The notes beneath the pieces were generated by a model. That model saw only the letters and a list, made by a program, of their open reading frames with translations, ran no database searches and was not told where the DNA came from. This document shows positions 54,477 to 64,000 of a DNA stretch of 64,000 nt, one piece after another. Source of the DNA: an uncultured Flavobacteriaceae bacterium (GTDB lineage: Bacteria > Bacteroidota > Bacteroidia > Flavobacteriales > Flavobacteriaceae); the NCBI GenBank assembly GCA_943787295.1, contig CALSLW010000002.1:400189-464188 (forward strand), given 5' to 3'. Made by a program: the position numbers and the translations under genes. The number at the start of each line of letters is the position of its first letter. Positions within the stretch are counted from its first letter, which is position 1.

Positions 54477-55187
54477 CTATTGTAGACGGAAGGTAATCGG
54501 GATACTAAAAGGAACTCGCACAGCACGACCTCTTTGTTTTCCTGGAGTCATTTTAGGAAGTTTAGAGATAATTCTCGCTGCTTCTTTTTCTAAATTCTTG
54601 TCTGGTCCACGCATACGAACGCTGGTAATTGATCCGTCTTTTGCGATGACAAACTGAACATATACTCTCCCCTGAATCCCCATTTCTTGTGCAATTTCTG
54701 GGTAACGGAAGTTTTTACGGATATGCTTATTAATTTTATCTTGAAAACATGTTCTTCTTTGTGACTTTGGCACTTTTTCACAACCAGGATAAATCGGTAC
54801 ATCCTCGATTACAGCAAAAGGTACATCAACGTCGTCAAAATCGTCTTCCACTTCAATATCATCAACCTCAACAATTTCCTCTTGATCTGTTTCTGTTGAC
54901 TCAATCACTGTTTCTTCCACTTCTTCTTCATCTTCTACGATTTCGATCACCTCTGGTGCGGGTGGCGGTGGCGGTGGCGGTGGTGGTGTTTTTATTTGTT
55001 CAGTAATTGGCACTTCTTCATCGTCTTCATCTTCAACATTCAATGATTCGTAACCATATCCAGTTCTTTCATAAGTTTTCCATTCAATGGCTCTCCATGA
55101 GATTAATAAAACGACGGCCAGTCCAATTGCAAAATAGAGACTACTATTTTTAGTTAAATCGGCTTTGGGATTCTTTTTTAATTGCAT
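54477..55187 (-). CDS. Energy transducer TonB, first tandem copy
   Basis: A 236-residue TonB with membrane helix (about 16-33), proline run TPPPPPPPPPAPEV (two prolines more than the other copy), acidic spacer and C-terminal TonB domain with NFRYPEIAQEMGIQGRVYVQ. The spacer reads ITEQIKTPPPPPP in both copies, showing recent common origin. It starts 18 bases after the VanZ-like gene, in the sprA-gcvH-vanZ operon, and may energise many receptors. Confidence 0.94.
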   Translation of the reverse strand: MQLKKNPKADLTKNSSLYFAIGLAVVLLISWRAIEWKTYERTGYGYESLNVEDEDDEEVPITEQIKTPPPPPPPPPAPEVIEIVEDEEEVEETVIESTETDQEEIVEVDDIEVEDDFDDVDVPFAVIEDVPIYPGCEKVPKSQRRTCFQDKINKHIRKNFRYPEIAQEMGIQGRVYVQFVIAKDGSITSVRMRGPDKNLEKEAARIISKLPKMTPGKQRGRAVRVPFSIPITFRLQ

Positions 55188-55205
55188 TGCAAAAAGTTTA
55201 GTAGG

Positions 55206-55592
55206 CTAATTTATAAAAATACGGCTTTTGACCACAATTTTTTTGATAGTTTTTACTGAAAGTATCCCAGCTAATATACCTAAAGTGTTTGCTAACAAAT
55301 CATATAGCTCAAATGCCCTATAGATCAAGACATAACCTTGAATGATTTCTAGGGTAAACCCAAATAGAAAGACCGAGATAAATGTAATGTCACGGTTGTT
55401 TATAATTTTCCAATCTAAATCAAGGGCTAAACTAAAGCATGTCGCAAGGACAAAGTAGGCAATGACATGCAACACTTTGTCTATACTTAGACCCATATGA
55501 TCAATTGGAGGTAACTTTAATGGAACCGTCGAAAGGAACACAATAATCGAGGCAACACTTATGGCAAATATTGACCAAGTAAATTTAGGCAC
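55206..55592 (-). CDS. VanZ-like family membrane protein
   Basis: A 128-residue protein with four helices. The VanZ-like core is visible in [15 protein letters not shown] (K-x-x-H) and [29 protein letters not shown] (E-x-x-Q and D-x-x-x-N). The family name comes from a teicoplanin resistance protein; the general function is unknown. The gene overlaps gcvH by eight bases and stands at the conserved position between gcvH and tonB in Flavobacteriaceae. Confidence 0.8.
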   Translation of the reverse strand: MPKFTWSIFAISVASIIVFLSTVPLKLPPIDHMGLSIDKVLHVIAYFVLATCFSLALDLDWKIINNRDITFISVFLFGFTLEIIQGYVLIYRAFELYDLLANTLGILAGILSVKTIKKIVVKSRIFIN

Positions 55593-55965
55593 CTATAAGG
55601 GCTTTGTAAGCAGTTGCATCAAGTAGACCTGTGTTATCATTCGCATCATCCAGTTGCACCTTGATCATCCAGCCTTCTCCATAAGGGTCGTCATTGACTA
55701 CCTCTGGTGCATCGGTTAGTGCATCGTTAAATTCTATCACTGTGCCTTTTAAAGGCATAAATAGATCGGATACTGTTTTAACTGCTTCTACAGTTCCAAA
55801 TACCTCTTCTGCATCGATGTTTTCGTCTATTGTCTCTACCTCAACATAAACGATATCGCCTAGTTCTCCTTGGGCAAAGTCTGTTATGCCAATTGTGGCA
55901 ACATCCCCTTCAATGGAAACCCATTCGTGATCTTTGGTATAGTGTAAATTATCTGGTACGTTCAT
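55585..55965 (-). CDS. gcvH: Glycine cleavage system H protein
   Basis: A 126-residue lipoyl carrier protein. The lipoylated lysine is Lys63 in [11 protein letters not shown]. Start [15 protein letters not shown] and the C-terminal [10 protein letters not shown] are standard. It shuttles the aminomethyl group between the P, T and L proteins of glycine breakdown. The location between sprA and vanZ is a fixed feature of Flavobacteriaceae and has no obvious functional link to secretion. Confidence 0.95.
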   Translation of the reverse strand: MNVPDNLHYTKDHEWVSIEGDVATIGITDFAQGELGDIVYVEVETIDENIDAEEVFGTVEAVKTVSDLFMPLKGTVIEFNDALTDAPEVVNDDPYGEGWMIKVQLDDANDNTGLLDATAYKALIGA

Positions 55966-56018
55966 AACATGTTTTTTGCTTGAAGCAAATATATATTTTT
56001 GAGCGAAATCCCAATCAA

Positions 56019-59000
56019 TTAATTCCCAAAATTATATCGCATGGTAATTCCAGAACGAATACTGGTTTGTGGAAAGGCGGTAGAAATAGCAAACTTGGAA
56101 AAGTTGTGATCATAAAAGAAAAGTGCCTGTAGATTGCGCGATAAAGCATAGTCTGCTGTGACTTTTATCGACCACAATGTTTGTCCTGCAGTAACTTGAT
56201 TATTGTCAATTTCAAGGTTGCGTAATACTGTAATATTATTGCGATAAGACAGGTCTGCCTTAATGTTTAAATCCCCTTTTAAGGTGCGCTTTCTCCCACC
56301 AATATTTGTGGTAAAAGGTAAATCTTTAATGCGATATCCCATTCCTAGAATATACTCTTCTCCGCTTGTTTCTGTCAATAAATTATTATCTAAACTTAGC
56401 GATAATGCGCGGTCAGTTTTAAGTTCGGCTAAAAATTTAAATGAATTTTTCAATTCTAAATCCACTCTAACCAGTGGATTAAACTGCTCGACTAAATTGA
56501 TATTTCCGTATAGTTTTTCAGGAACAAAGTTACCGCCAGTATCTTTTAAATTTGGCGATTGGGGGTCATAATCAAGATTGGTTTGAAACTGATTGATCGT
56601 ATAGCTTGAACGATAGGCATGGGTTAAAGAAAAACGATTAAATACTTTTTTAAGGGACTTGATATTCATCAAGCCAGTGTATTTTAAATTCCAATTAGGC
56701 AGGGGAACTTTTTGAATAGGATCGAGCGAAATATTGTTTGGATTACTGCCAGAATAAGCGGCTAAAAATGCTGGAACAACAACTTCTTGTTGGCTCTTAC
56801 CGTAACCATTAGGGAAACCATTTTGGTCTAGATCATTTGGCGAAAGTCCTCTTTCTTGTGCTAAACGATTCGCAATAATTTGTCTGTTCTCTCTAAAGGT
56901 TTCAAAATAAGGACTCGCCTCATCTTTTGAACGTTGAAAGGCTGTTTTGATCAGGATGGTAGAAATCCCAAAGTTTCCAAAACTATTCGAATTTAAAGGA
57001 ACATATTCTTGATTGACGACATTAAAGTTTTCAGTAATACTCTCAGAAAAATTACGTTCAGCACTCAAATCGATGATTAGACCTTTCCCAAAATCGAGTT
57101 GGCCCGTTAAATTGAGTTGGGTGTTGTTAAGCTGGGTATACGGTTGATTGAAATTTGGGAAATCTGTCAACCAGCCTTGCTTCGCCGCTTCATAACGAAT
57201 ATCTGCCTGACTCCCAAAGGTAAAGCCTGGAGAAGGTTGCAAGGTTCCTAATAGTCCCACTTTAGGTAAATAACCCGGTAGAACCTTTCCGTTGTTTTCT
57301 GTGTAGGAGAATTGCAGACGTCTTAAGATCGTTAATGCATCCACCACGCTGGTTAAAACCTTGCGCTTCTTTTTCGGTTTTTTAGCTTTAGTAGTGTCTG
57401 CTGGAGAAACTGCTCTTGCAGGGAGTGCTCGTGAATTCTTACGTTTTTTGGTTATGCCTAAAATACGATAAAGACGATCGGTTTGTATCGACCCATTTAA
57501 AGACTTTGAATTGACATTTTGGATGGTATTTACAATACCTAAAACAGCACCATTTTCATGTTCTACTTCTGCTAGAATATCTGATCCTCTTTGCCAACTA
57601 AAATCCCCGTTATAGCTGTAATTTGCGTCTATAAAACTCAAGAACGGGATATAAGCAAAGGGTAATTTATAGGTGAGATTTAATGTTTGAAAATGCCTGT
57701 TAGGGTCCCCAAAGTCCCACAACCCGTCCCAGATACCTCTTGCTTTGTCAACTCGTCTAGTGCCATCTGGGTTTTCTTCATAATAATTTTTGACAATGTT
57801 ATTACTCGAGGCGGTAAAGTTTAATCGAAGGGATCGCGTTAAGTTATGCCCTAAAGAATAGGTCCAGTCAAACAAGAAATTGCGTTGTTGCAGTTCGGGT
57901 AAACTCAATTGACTTGAAGCATCTACTCCCTCTAAATATACTTCTCTAAAACGTTGATTATTGAACAAGCGATTAATATTAGAGCTAATCGAAATATTCG
58001 CAGGAACTGGATTTAAATTAATTTCTTTTAACCAGCGCAAGTATTGTTTTTTGCTAAAGAGTTTTACCTTTTTAAAAGGATTAATCTCAAAAGGCTTAAA
58101 AGTATGGCCATAATTCGCACCTAAACGAAGGGAAGTATTAGATTGATTTTCTATCTCATAATCGTGATGGGTCAACTGATTAAATGCATAAGACACGTCA
58201 AAGTTTTCGATATTGTAAAAACGCGGTTTTGCAGGACTTCCAGTTTTTCTAACACCTATTAAACTAATGCTCTTTCGTTTAGTATAATCAATAGCTTGGT
58301 CTCTTATCGCCTTTCGCTCTGTTGCGTTTTGTGCAGTACTCAAGCGATCTTCAAGTCTTAAATCTTGATAAAATGGATCGTATTCTGGGGTAATGGCAGT
58401 TTCGCCTATGCTGTAATTCAACGGTAGATTAACCCCCCATTTTTGCGGAAGTAGTTGTCCAGCATTTACGGTAGATACCAGGTCATATTGCACTAATTCT
58501 TCTCGACTTCTTTGATTTGGGGATTGATCAATACTCCCAAAACCAATGGTCGAGTAGCGACCACTAGCACTTAGATTAGCAAAATCTGCAATATTTGCGT
58601 CTAGTGCTCCTATGGCTGCCCAGCCACCTTGACTGTCAATTCCGGCGATACGCAATTCGTTAAACCACACTTCACCACACAGTATATCACCCACTTGTGT
58701 AGAAGGGTTTTTCACCCCGATCATCATGGTCTTAATCGCCCCTAAAGAAGGGTTCCCTTTGATCGATAACTTGTATCGCTTTTGCCCCGGCAAACTACTA
58801 ATGGGTGTAAATTCATCTATGGGGTTAAGCTCTTCGTCAAAATAACTTGCCGTTCTAAAAGATGGATTATTCAAATAAGCTGCCTTAATTTTTGACAACA
58901 ATTCTACCGGAACATCTATTGAGTTAAAATCTGGCTGCCAAACTTCTTCTGCAGCTAATCGATTTGCGGTATTTTCGACATAGCTTGTAGGTTTTAAGGG

Positions 59001-62000
59001 AACTTCTATCTGATAATAGTTGTCTTGATAATCTGTCCCCAATCGAATAAACGCCACCAGTCTGCTATCATATTCGTCTGTGGTTCCTGATCCCGGTAAG
59101 GGGGTTTGCCCTTGAATTGATTCGGCATGCAAGTACATTTTTAGTTTTTTGTACTGGCGTAAATCAACATCGACACCTTTATAAATCCCGCGAGAATCCA
59201 TGGGCTGTAAACCACATACTCTAAAAGAAAGCGACTGCTCATTTTGACGAACAATGGTGTTGTTATTATTGATTTGCTCCCGTTGAATTTCTGGAGGTAA
59301 AACATAATTTACCGGATTGCGATTTTCGTTTTCTAAAATATTGACCGTTGATATGTCTACGGTTGTATTGGCATTCGTCAAAACATCTTCGTTTAGAGAA
59401 CGGTTATAACGACGCCAATCTCCTCTTACTAAATCTAATGTTCCAAAACGCATAACTACCGATTGATCAAAACCACTCAATAACATTCGCATAAATCGAA
59501 TTGAACGCAAGTCTTGGATCCCATTGATGGTATTGAAATAACTTGAAAAGTTAGTGCCTTGGTAATAATTTTTATCAATAGGGACTTTAAACTGGATCCA
59601 TCTTGTGACCAGATTTTCTCCATTAGGTAAAGATACCGTTACATTTTCGCGAACATCTGTCACAAAAGGATGCGCGCCAACAGTCATATTTTTTTCGATG
59701 GGAATTCTATACTCAAAATAGCTGTCAATCGTGTTCATGGTTTGATCGCGATTAACATCTTCGGCATCTGGCTCTGTGGTACTTCCTCTATCGGTATCAG
59801 AGAAGGCAATAGGAGAATTCCCCTCTGTCCCGTTATAGTTTTTATAGCGATTAATAATGCTTCCTTCTGCTTGTAAAAAGTATTCATAGTTGTCTCCTGC
59901 CGGGTCATTTGCGGGGCCATTAGGATATACTGCTCTTTCTTCTTCATCGTTTAAACCATCTAAACCTACATCCTGTAAAAGACGATCTTCTTCAATGGTA
60001 TTAAAAGCATACAATAACGATTGTGCAGATGGGGTTCTTCCCCAATTGGTCGTTTGTACAGCGGTTGCCTCTGTACTGGGTAAACCGTTTTCATATTGTT
60101 TTCGACCATCGCGTAAAATATCTTCTGATATGTTTCCTAAGTGGAAGACCAATTCTCCTAATTCATCATCATTTGACTCAAGCTCATTAAAAGTATCCAA
60201 GACCCAGAACTCAATAAATTCTACATTAGACTGCTCAAAATTAGTCGCATTAATCGAACGCATAATTCCTCCCCAATTTTGCTCAGGTTGATTCGCAAAA
60301 AGGTTATTCTCTTGATTGTTATAAGGTCCTTTTTCTTCTGGGAAATAAGCTAAATCTAAGGTAGGTTGTCTGGTGGGTTGGCCTTGAACCAAATCTTGTT
60401 CTGGAAAAATCTCTTTAATAAAAATCCCCCTAGTTGTATTTAAAGAAATATCGCTATTGCTTATTCCTGCTGGCCTGGACTGAACCGCATAAAATATAGG
60501 GTCTACAGTATACCAGGCTATTTTTGCCCGGTTGTAGCCTGCAGCTAAGTCATCTTGTCCGGCATCTGACCCACCAAAACCTTCAAAAGGAACTGAGGCT
60601 AACCTCCATGCAAAAGCTCCTTTTACATCGATATTCGTTTGGGCACCTTCAAAGTCATCTAGGTAGACATTTGTCTCACCTTCTAATTTTGTATTTCGAG
60701 GATCACCAGCAATCAAAGAGGCTATTTCACCTCTGAACGAAATTCTCGAAGGAGCAGTCGTTTCAATGGTGGGTAACTTGTTAATCAGGCGGGTTAAAAA
60801 TGGAATTTCTGTAGAGAAATTAGTGTTAAAACCAATCATGGTATTGTTGACTGGCTCTGTTCCATAATTGGCCTTTTGGGTCAATGGGTTTTCACTTAAG
60901 TTAATCAATGTCCCTCCTATGGCGACCTTTTCATTAAATTGGTGGGTGATGTCAAAACCGCTAAAACGCTTGTTTTGTTGACCAAAAAAAGTATTGTTTT
61001 CTACCGAAATCTGAATAGGAACATTCGATGCCTGTAAGGCAGGATCTAGAATTTTTACACGCCCTATTTGATAATTCACCGTGTAATCTAAACCTTCTCT
61101 TAACACCCGTCCTCCAGCAGTCACTTGTACCGATCCCCGGGGGACATTAAATGCGCCAATGGCGATTCCATCGCCCCCAGCAGATTTATATCGCCCTTTT
61201 AATTGATATTTATTTTTCTCTGTTGCTTCAAGGGCAGCTGCCTGAGTTAGAGCATACATTTCTCTAAAGACATATTTGGCTTGATTCGCATTATAGGTCA
61301 TCTCATCGCTGTAGGTTTCTGCACTGTTTGCAGGGTCGTCAAGTAAAGCAAATAGACTTTCTCCAAAGGGTTCAACGGTAGGGAAAATAATTCTTCCGTA
61401 TTGCGGATCTACTGTAATACCGGGAATAAAATCAAAGAATCCATCGCCCTCTGGTTCTGGATCATTGTAAATGTTTAAACGGTCTAAACGCAAGCTGCGT
61501 AATAGAATACTATTCTCTAATTCTTCTGGCCAAATACTAGCGTCTACAGCAGAGAGATAGTTAATGGGCGAAGGATCGGTGTAGAGAATATTTAATCTAA
61601 AATCTTCTTGTTCTAATTGAAATGCCCCAGTGTTATAGATGTTTTTCATCATCAAATTCCAGACAGGTTGACGCACATCTGTTAAACTACTTTTTAACAT
61701 TTTTACCACCAGGTTGTTTGTTTCTACCTGCGCTACAGCTGTATTTGCAGTAGTGGGATCAATACTTGTTCCTGCAACGCCTCCATTAGCAAATTCTCCA
61801 ACTTGATACACCTCTCCGTTATAAGTAAATTGAAAGGCAACTCCAAGTATTTCATCATTACTCAATCGCTGATTTAGAGAGATGTATCCCAATTGTGGAT
61901 GCAAATTGTATTCTGAAGGGTCTAATTTTCGAGCGCTCTCTAAAAAGGCGTAATCAAAGCCTTCTTGTACTTGTCCATTGAGGGCACCAAAAGATTGAGA

Positions 62001-63440
62001 TAAAGTTCCCACATCTCTAATTCCATCTGTAATATAGGAGCCTGCACTAATTTTTTCTGGGTCTAATTTATTGGCTTCATTTGCAGGAACGCCATTGGGT
62101 AAAGGAGAATTAAAAAAGCTTGTGTTTAGCTGCCCTAGCCTTGTCCTATTAGGGTTTGACTCTCCTAAATCCTGTAAAGCAACAATGTTTCGAATGTTGT
62201 TGACTTGGGATTGGCGGTTGGTAATCCACACCTCGACCCTAGTAATTTGGATAGGTGAATTGATGTAAGGGTAAGTTTGTAAAAAACGGTCATAATTATC
62301 CCTAAAATAATGCGCTAAAAAGAAGTGACGATCTGCTTCATAATCCAGTGCAAAAACAGAAAACTCTTGTAAAGCGCCTCCCCCTTGTGCGATAACAGAT
62401 TGGCTTTGCGAGCGTTGTTCAGCAAATACCCCAGTGATATTAGTCCGCCCAAATTTTAACTGCGCTCTTACCCCCATCAAACTTTGCGCCCCAGAAATCA
62501 AGGTACTGTTCAAGGGCATATTGATGTTTCCAATATCGATGTTTTGTAATATGGCATCTTCAGAGGCGGGTTTGTTTAAGAAATCGTTGATCTTATTCTT
62601 ATAATTCCCCACCGTACCTTGCAGATTATTCGCTTTATCTTGAAGCGACTGTAGCTTTCCTTTTACATCATCAACCTTCCCTTTTACTTGATCGTATCGA
62701 TCTTTTAGTTTTGCTCCTTTTTGTGCTAAATCATCAACTGTATTTGTCAAAGACTCGGGTAAAAAACTTTCAAGATCATTGATTTTTGGAGGATTAAATT
62801 GAAGTTTTACCAGGTTTTGAAAATCAAAGGTAGATTCAGTGTCATAGTTGGCGGTAATTTGAAGGCGTTCGCCAATGGAACCCAGAAGACTAAGGCTAAT
62901 ACGCTGATCAAAATCAAATCCAAAGTTTCTTCTATTGCGCGGAGAAAAAGAGGGGTTATCCGTCTTTTGATAGCGCACGCCTAAATCAATTCCTATCGAA
63001 CCTTGGGGTTGAACATCAATTTCATTACTTCCAAAGATGGAAGAAAAAAACTTCGAATTGACATATAACTCTGGGAGCAAGTCTTTTTGAGCTTCATTAT
63101 TCTGCCCTTTATTTTTGCCAATAATGGTGATTTTTTGCTGGAAATAGGCATTCATTTGGGCTTTAAGCACCCGCTTTTCAAATTCTTCGGGTGTCAAAAT
63201 TAAAGGAGTCCCTATGGGAAAATCTGCAATAGAGGCTGTAAAGAAGTAGAGGTCCTGCTCAGGATCATAACTGTAAAAAGAGGTGATGTCTTGTGTTTGA
63301 GGCAAAGCGATTCTACCCAACTCATTAGCTTCTATGGTGGGGTCTTGTCCATAACTTTTCACACTCCCTACTCCCAACAATAGCGTGAGTAAAAGAAAAA
63401 AGTGTAGGTGTTTTAAGTTCGCTTTTTTTTGGTCAATCAA
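56019..63440 (-). CDS. sprA: Cell surface protein SprA, T9SS outer membrane translocon
   Basis: A 2473-residue outer membrane protein, the largest gene here and normal length for SprA (Sov in Porphyromonas). Signal peptide about 1-31 ([10 protein letters not shown]). Early motifs include [23 protein letters not shown] (in parts), a coiled coil at about 240-285 ([20 protein letters not shown]), and many beta strands to the C-terminal strand ending TMRYNFGN. SprA forms a giant single-chain barrel through which T9SS cargo crosses the outer membrane; the metalloprotease at 18535-22380 carries the matching sorting domain. It starts 7 bases after ruvA. Confidence 0.96.
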   Translation of the reverse strand: MIDQKKANLKHLHFFLLLTLLLGVGSVKSYGQDPTIEANELGRIALPQTQDITSFYSYDPEQDLYFFTASIADFPIGTPLILTPEEFEKRVLKAQMNAYFQQKITIIGKNKGQNNEAQKDLLPELYVNSKFFSSIFGSNEIDVQPQGSIGIDLGVRYQKTDNPSFSPRNRRNFGFDFDQRISLSLLGSIGERLQITANYDTESTFDFQNLVKLQFNPPKINDLESFLPESLTNTVDDLAQKGAKLKDRYDQVKGKVDDVKGKLQSLQDKANNLQGTVGNYKNKINDFLNKPASEDAILQNIDIGNINMPLNSTLISGAQSLMGVRAQLKFGRTNITGVFAEQRSQSQSVIAQGGGALQEFSVFALDYEADRHFFLAHYFRDNYDRFLQTYPYINSPIQITRVEVWITNRQSQVNNIRNIVALQDLGESNPNRTRLGQLNTSFFNSPLPNGVPANEANKLDPEKISAGSYITDGIRDVGTLSQSFGALNGQVQEGFDYAFLESARKLDPSEYNLHPQLGYISLNQRLSNDEILGVAFQFTYNGEVYQVGEFANGGVAGTSIDPTTANTAVAQVETNNLVVKMLKSSLTDVRQPVWNLMMKNIYNTGAFQLEQEDFRLNILYTDPSPINYLSAVDASIWPEELENSILLRSLRLDRLNIYNDPEPEGDGFFDFIPGITVDPQYGRIIFPTVEPFGESLFALLDDPANSAETYSDEMTYNANQAKYVFREMYALTQAAALEATEKNKYQLKGRYKSAGGDGIAIGAFNVPRGSVQVTAGGRVLREGLDYTVNYQIGRVKILDPALQASNVPIQISVENNTFFGQQNKRFSGFDITHQFNEKVAIGGTLINLSENPLTQKANYGTEPVNNTMIGFNTNFSTEIPFLTRLINKLPTIETTAPSRISFRGEIASLIAGDPRNTKLEGETNVYLDDFEGAQTNIDVKGAFAWRLASVPFEGFGGSDAGQDDLAAGYNRAKIAWYTVDPIFYAVQSRPAGISNSDISLNTTRGIFIKEIFPEQDLVQGQPTRQPTLDLAYFPEEKGPYNNQENNLFANQPEQNWGGIMRSINATNFEQSNVEFIEFWVLDTFNELESNDDELGELVFHLGNISEDILRDGRKQYENGLPSTEATAVQTTNWGRTPSAQSLLYAFNTIEEDRLLQDVGLDGLNDEEERAVYPNGPANDPAGDNYEYFLQAEGSIINRYKNYNGTEGNSPIAFSDTDRGSTTEPDAEDVNRDQTMNTIDSYFEYRIPIEKNMTVGAHPFVTDVRENVTVSLPNGENLVTRWIQFKVPIDKNYYQGTNFSSYFNTINGIQDLRSIRFMRMLLSGFDQSVVMRFGTLDLVRGDWRRYNRSLNEDVLTNANTTVDISTVNILENENRNPVNYVLPPEIQREQINNNNTIVRQNEQSLSFRVCGLQPMDSRGIYKGVDVDLRQYKKLKMYLHAESIQGQTPLPGSGTTDEYDSRLVAFIRLGTDYQDNYYQIEVPLKPTSYVENTANRLAAEEVWQPDFNSIDVPVELLSKIKAAYLNNPSFRTASYFDEELNPIDEFTPISSLPGQKRYKLSIKGNPSLGAIKTMMIGVKNPSTQVGDILCGEVWFNELRIAGIDSQGGWAAIGALDANIADFANLSASGRYSTIGFGSIDQSPNQRSREELVQYDLVSTVNAGQLLPQKWGVNLPLNYSIGETAITPEYDPFYQDLRLEDRLSTAQNATERKAIRDQAIDYTKRKSISLIGVRKTGSPAKPRFYNIENFDVSYAFNQLTHHDYEIENQSNTSLRLGANYGHTFKPFEINPFKKVKLFSKKQYLRWLKEINLNPVPANISISSNINRLFNNQRFREVYLEGVDASSQLSLPELQQRNFLFDWTYSLGHNLTRSLRLNFTASSNNIVKNYYEENPDGTRRVDKARGIWDGLWDFGDPNRHFQTLNLTYKLPFAYIPFLSFIDANYSYNGDFSWQRGSDILAEVEHENGAVLGIVNTIQNVNSKSLNGSIQTDRLYRILGITKKRKNSRALPARAVSPADTTKAKKPKKKRKVLTSVVDALTILRRLQFSYTENNGKVLPGYLPKVGLLGTLQPSPGFTFGSQADIRYEAAKQGWLTDFPNFNQPYTQLNNTQLNLTGQLDFGKGLIIDLSAERNFSESITENFNVVNQEYVPLNSNSFGNFGISTILIKTAFQRSKDEASPYFETFRENRQIIANRLAQERGLSPNDLDQNGFPNGYGKSQQEVVVPAFLAAYSGSNPNNISLDPIQKVPLPNWNLKYTGLMNIKSLKKVFNRFSLTHAYRSSYTINQFQTNLDYDPQSPNLKDTGGNFVPEKLYGNINLVEQFNPLVRVDLELKNSFKFLAELKTDRALSLSLDNNLLTETSGEEYILGMGYRIKDLPFTTNIGGRKRTLKGDLNIKADLSYRNNITVLRNLEIDNNQVTAGQTLWSIKVTADYALSRNLQALFFYDHNFSKFAISTAFPQTSIRSGITMRYNFGN

Positions 63441-63447
63441 AGGTTAT

Positions 63448-64000
63448 TTACAATTTATTCAAAGCTTGTTTGATGAGTTCTTCAACAGAACTATCTGGGG
63501 CACTTTGAATGATGTTATCAATTACTTTCTCGGCTTGCCTTCTAGGGTAACCAAGAACCTCTAGTGCTGATAACGTTTCTTCTTTGATTGTATTGCTTTT
63601 AAGGATAGGAATTTCATCCATTCCAGCTACATTTTGAATTTTGTCTTTCAGTTCAATTAAAACCCTTTGAGCGGTTTTTAAACCAATCCCTTTCACGGCC
63701 TTAATCGCGGCTAAATCTTCGTGTACGATGGCTTGTTGAATTTCTGTGGGAGTCATAGATGATAACATTGTTCGAGCGATACTTGCTCCAATCCCCGAAA
63801 TAGAAATTAACAAACGAAAAATACTGCGTTCCATGGGTTGGTAAAAACCATAGAGCGTGTGAGCATCTTCTCTAATTTGCAAGTGGGTATACAAACGAAT
63901 ATTTTCATCTGAACCAATCATACCATAGGTATGCAAAGAGATATTAACTTCATAGCCCACGCCATGACAATCAATGACCACATAGGTGGGATTTTTCTCA
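63448..64000 (-). CDS. ruvA: Holliday junction branch migration protein RuvA (N-terminus cut by the window)
   Basis: The frame is open to the window edge, so the first 10 to 15 residues are missing; the visible part begins EKNPTYVVIDCHGVGYEV. The in-frame GTG at 63979-63981 is not the start. The N-terminal OB fold, helix-hairpin-helix motifs (LISISGIGASIARTML and AIKAVKGIGLKTAQRVLIEL) and the C-terminal domain III (EETLSALEVLGYPRRQAEKV) are present. RuvA tetramers hold four-way DNA junctions for the RuvB motor. The gene ends 7 bases before sprA, with which it is co-transcribed. Confidence 0.95.
   Translation of the reverse strand, partial: EKNPTYVVIDCHGVGYEVNISLHTYGMIGSDENIRLYTHLQIREDAHTLYGFYQPMERSIFRLLISISGIGASIARTMLSSMTPTEIQQAIVHEDLAAIKAVKGIGLKTAQRVLIELKDKIQNVAGMDEIPILKSNTIKEETLSALEVLGYPRRQAEKVIDNIIQSAPDSSVEELIKQALNKL

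Noticed and set aside
53992-55006. Forward-strand serine- or leucine-rich proteins
   Set aside because: They are antisense to the Glu/Asp- and Pro-rich spacers of the two tonB genes; the odd composition is a by-product of those repeats.
59890-60291. Forward 133-residue frame within sprA
   Set aside because: Antisense to SprA, without a family match or start signal.
63979-63981. GTG as ruvA start
   Set aside because: The frame stays open upstream with the residues EKNPTY expected in the RuvA N-terminus.
1-64000. CRISPR arrays, prophage or complete insertion sequences
   Set aside because: No regularly spaced repeats, integrase or transposase reading frames were seen on either strand.

Overview
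The window is a chromosomal segment of a member of the Bacteroidota, most likely a (marine) Flavobacteriaceae bacterium. The evidence is a low-GC genome, SprA of the type IX secretion system (T9SS), a secreted protein with a T9SS C-terminal sorting domain, TonB-dependent receptors with a carboxypeptidase-like N-terminal domain, TAnnTTTG promoter -7 elements, and two gene orders I know from Flavobacteriaceae: nadK-DUF6089-uppS-bamA-ompH-ompH-murI and ruvA-sprA-gcvH-vanZ-tonB. I cannot name the genus. No stretch without a gene exceeds about 300 bases. The longest are 4752-5030, where I see nothing clear, 1212-1474, which holds a tRNA 3' remnant, and 6046-6306, which holds a divergent promoter region.

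Layout. 1-6.5 kb is the only accessory-looking part. It holds the start of a secreted S9 peptidase, the 3' end of a tRNA gene with no 5' half, an orphan protein with a glycine-rich tail, a DUF5681-like reading frame without a start codon, a TonB-dependent receptor broken by a stop and a frameshift, and three membrane proteins of unknown function. 6.6-10.7 kb is a beta-oxidation pair (thiolase and FadB-type multifunctional enzyme) with a convergent TetR regulator. 10.8-15.4 kb holds a lipoprotein dipeptidase, a sugar porter plus PfkB sugar kinase, and an enoyl-CoA hydratase, followed by tRNA-Leu(CAA). 15.6-17.9 kb holds prs, rplY and pth. 17.9-22.4 kb is a two-gene unit encoding a large T9SS-exported metzincin protease and a small lipoprotein.

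22.5-28.1 kb is a run of forward genes: ribF, serS, DUF4286, rsmA, mgtE and a D-2-hydroxyacid dehydrogenase. 28.1-31.4 kb runs in reverse: pdxJ, an alpha/beta hydrolase, a GNAT acetyltransferase and aspartate kinase. 31.5-38.4 kb is the forward envelope cluster with nadK, DUF6089, uppS, bamA, two ompH/skp-like chaperones and murI. 38.4-42.6 kb has a gamma-carbonic anhydrase-like protein, a NifU-type iron-sulfur protein, a DUF255 thioredoxin-like protein and tsaB.

42.6-48.4 kb is a MacAB/TolC-like export operon: ATPase, two FtsX-type permeases, HlyD-like adaptor and TolC-like outer membrane protein. 48.5-53.6 kb is a cytochrome c oxidase assembly and small-subunit operon: ctaB, two subunit III proteins, subunit IV, a cysteine-free Sco-like protein, Sco, DUF420 and a small CxxC protein. 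Catalytic subunits I and II are not in the window. 53.7-64 kb is ruvA-sprA-gcvH-vanZ followed by two tandem tonB paralogs, each ending in its own near-identical hairpin terminator.

Working together: SprA is the channel through which proteins such as the 18.5-22.4 kb metalloprotease leave the cell. BamA, the OmpH chaperones and UppS build the outer membrane and wall that hold these systems, and the two TonB proteins energise receptors such as the broken one at 2.4-4.75 kb once was. I found no CRISPR array, complete mobile element or clear defence system. The best candidates for something undescribed are the decayed island at 1.2-4.75 kb, the cysteine-free Sco-like protein, and the pair of small membrane proteins sharing an N-K-N-x-I-P-D motif.
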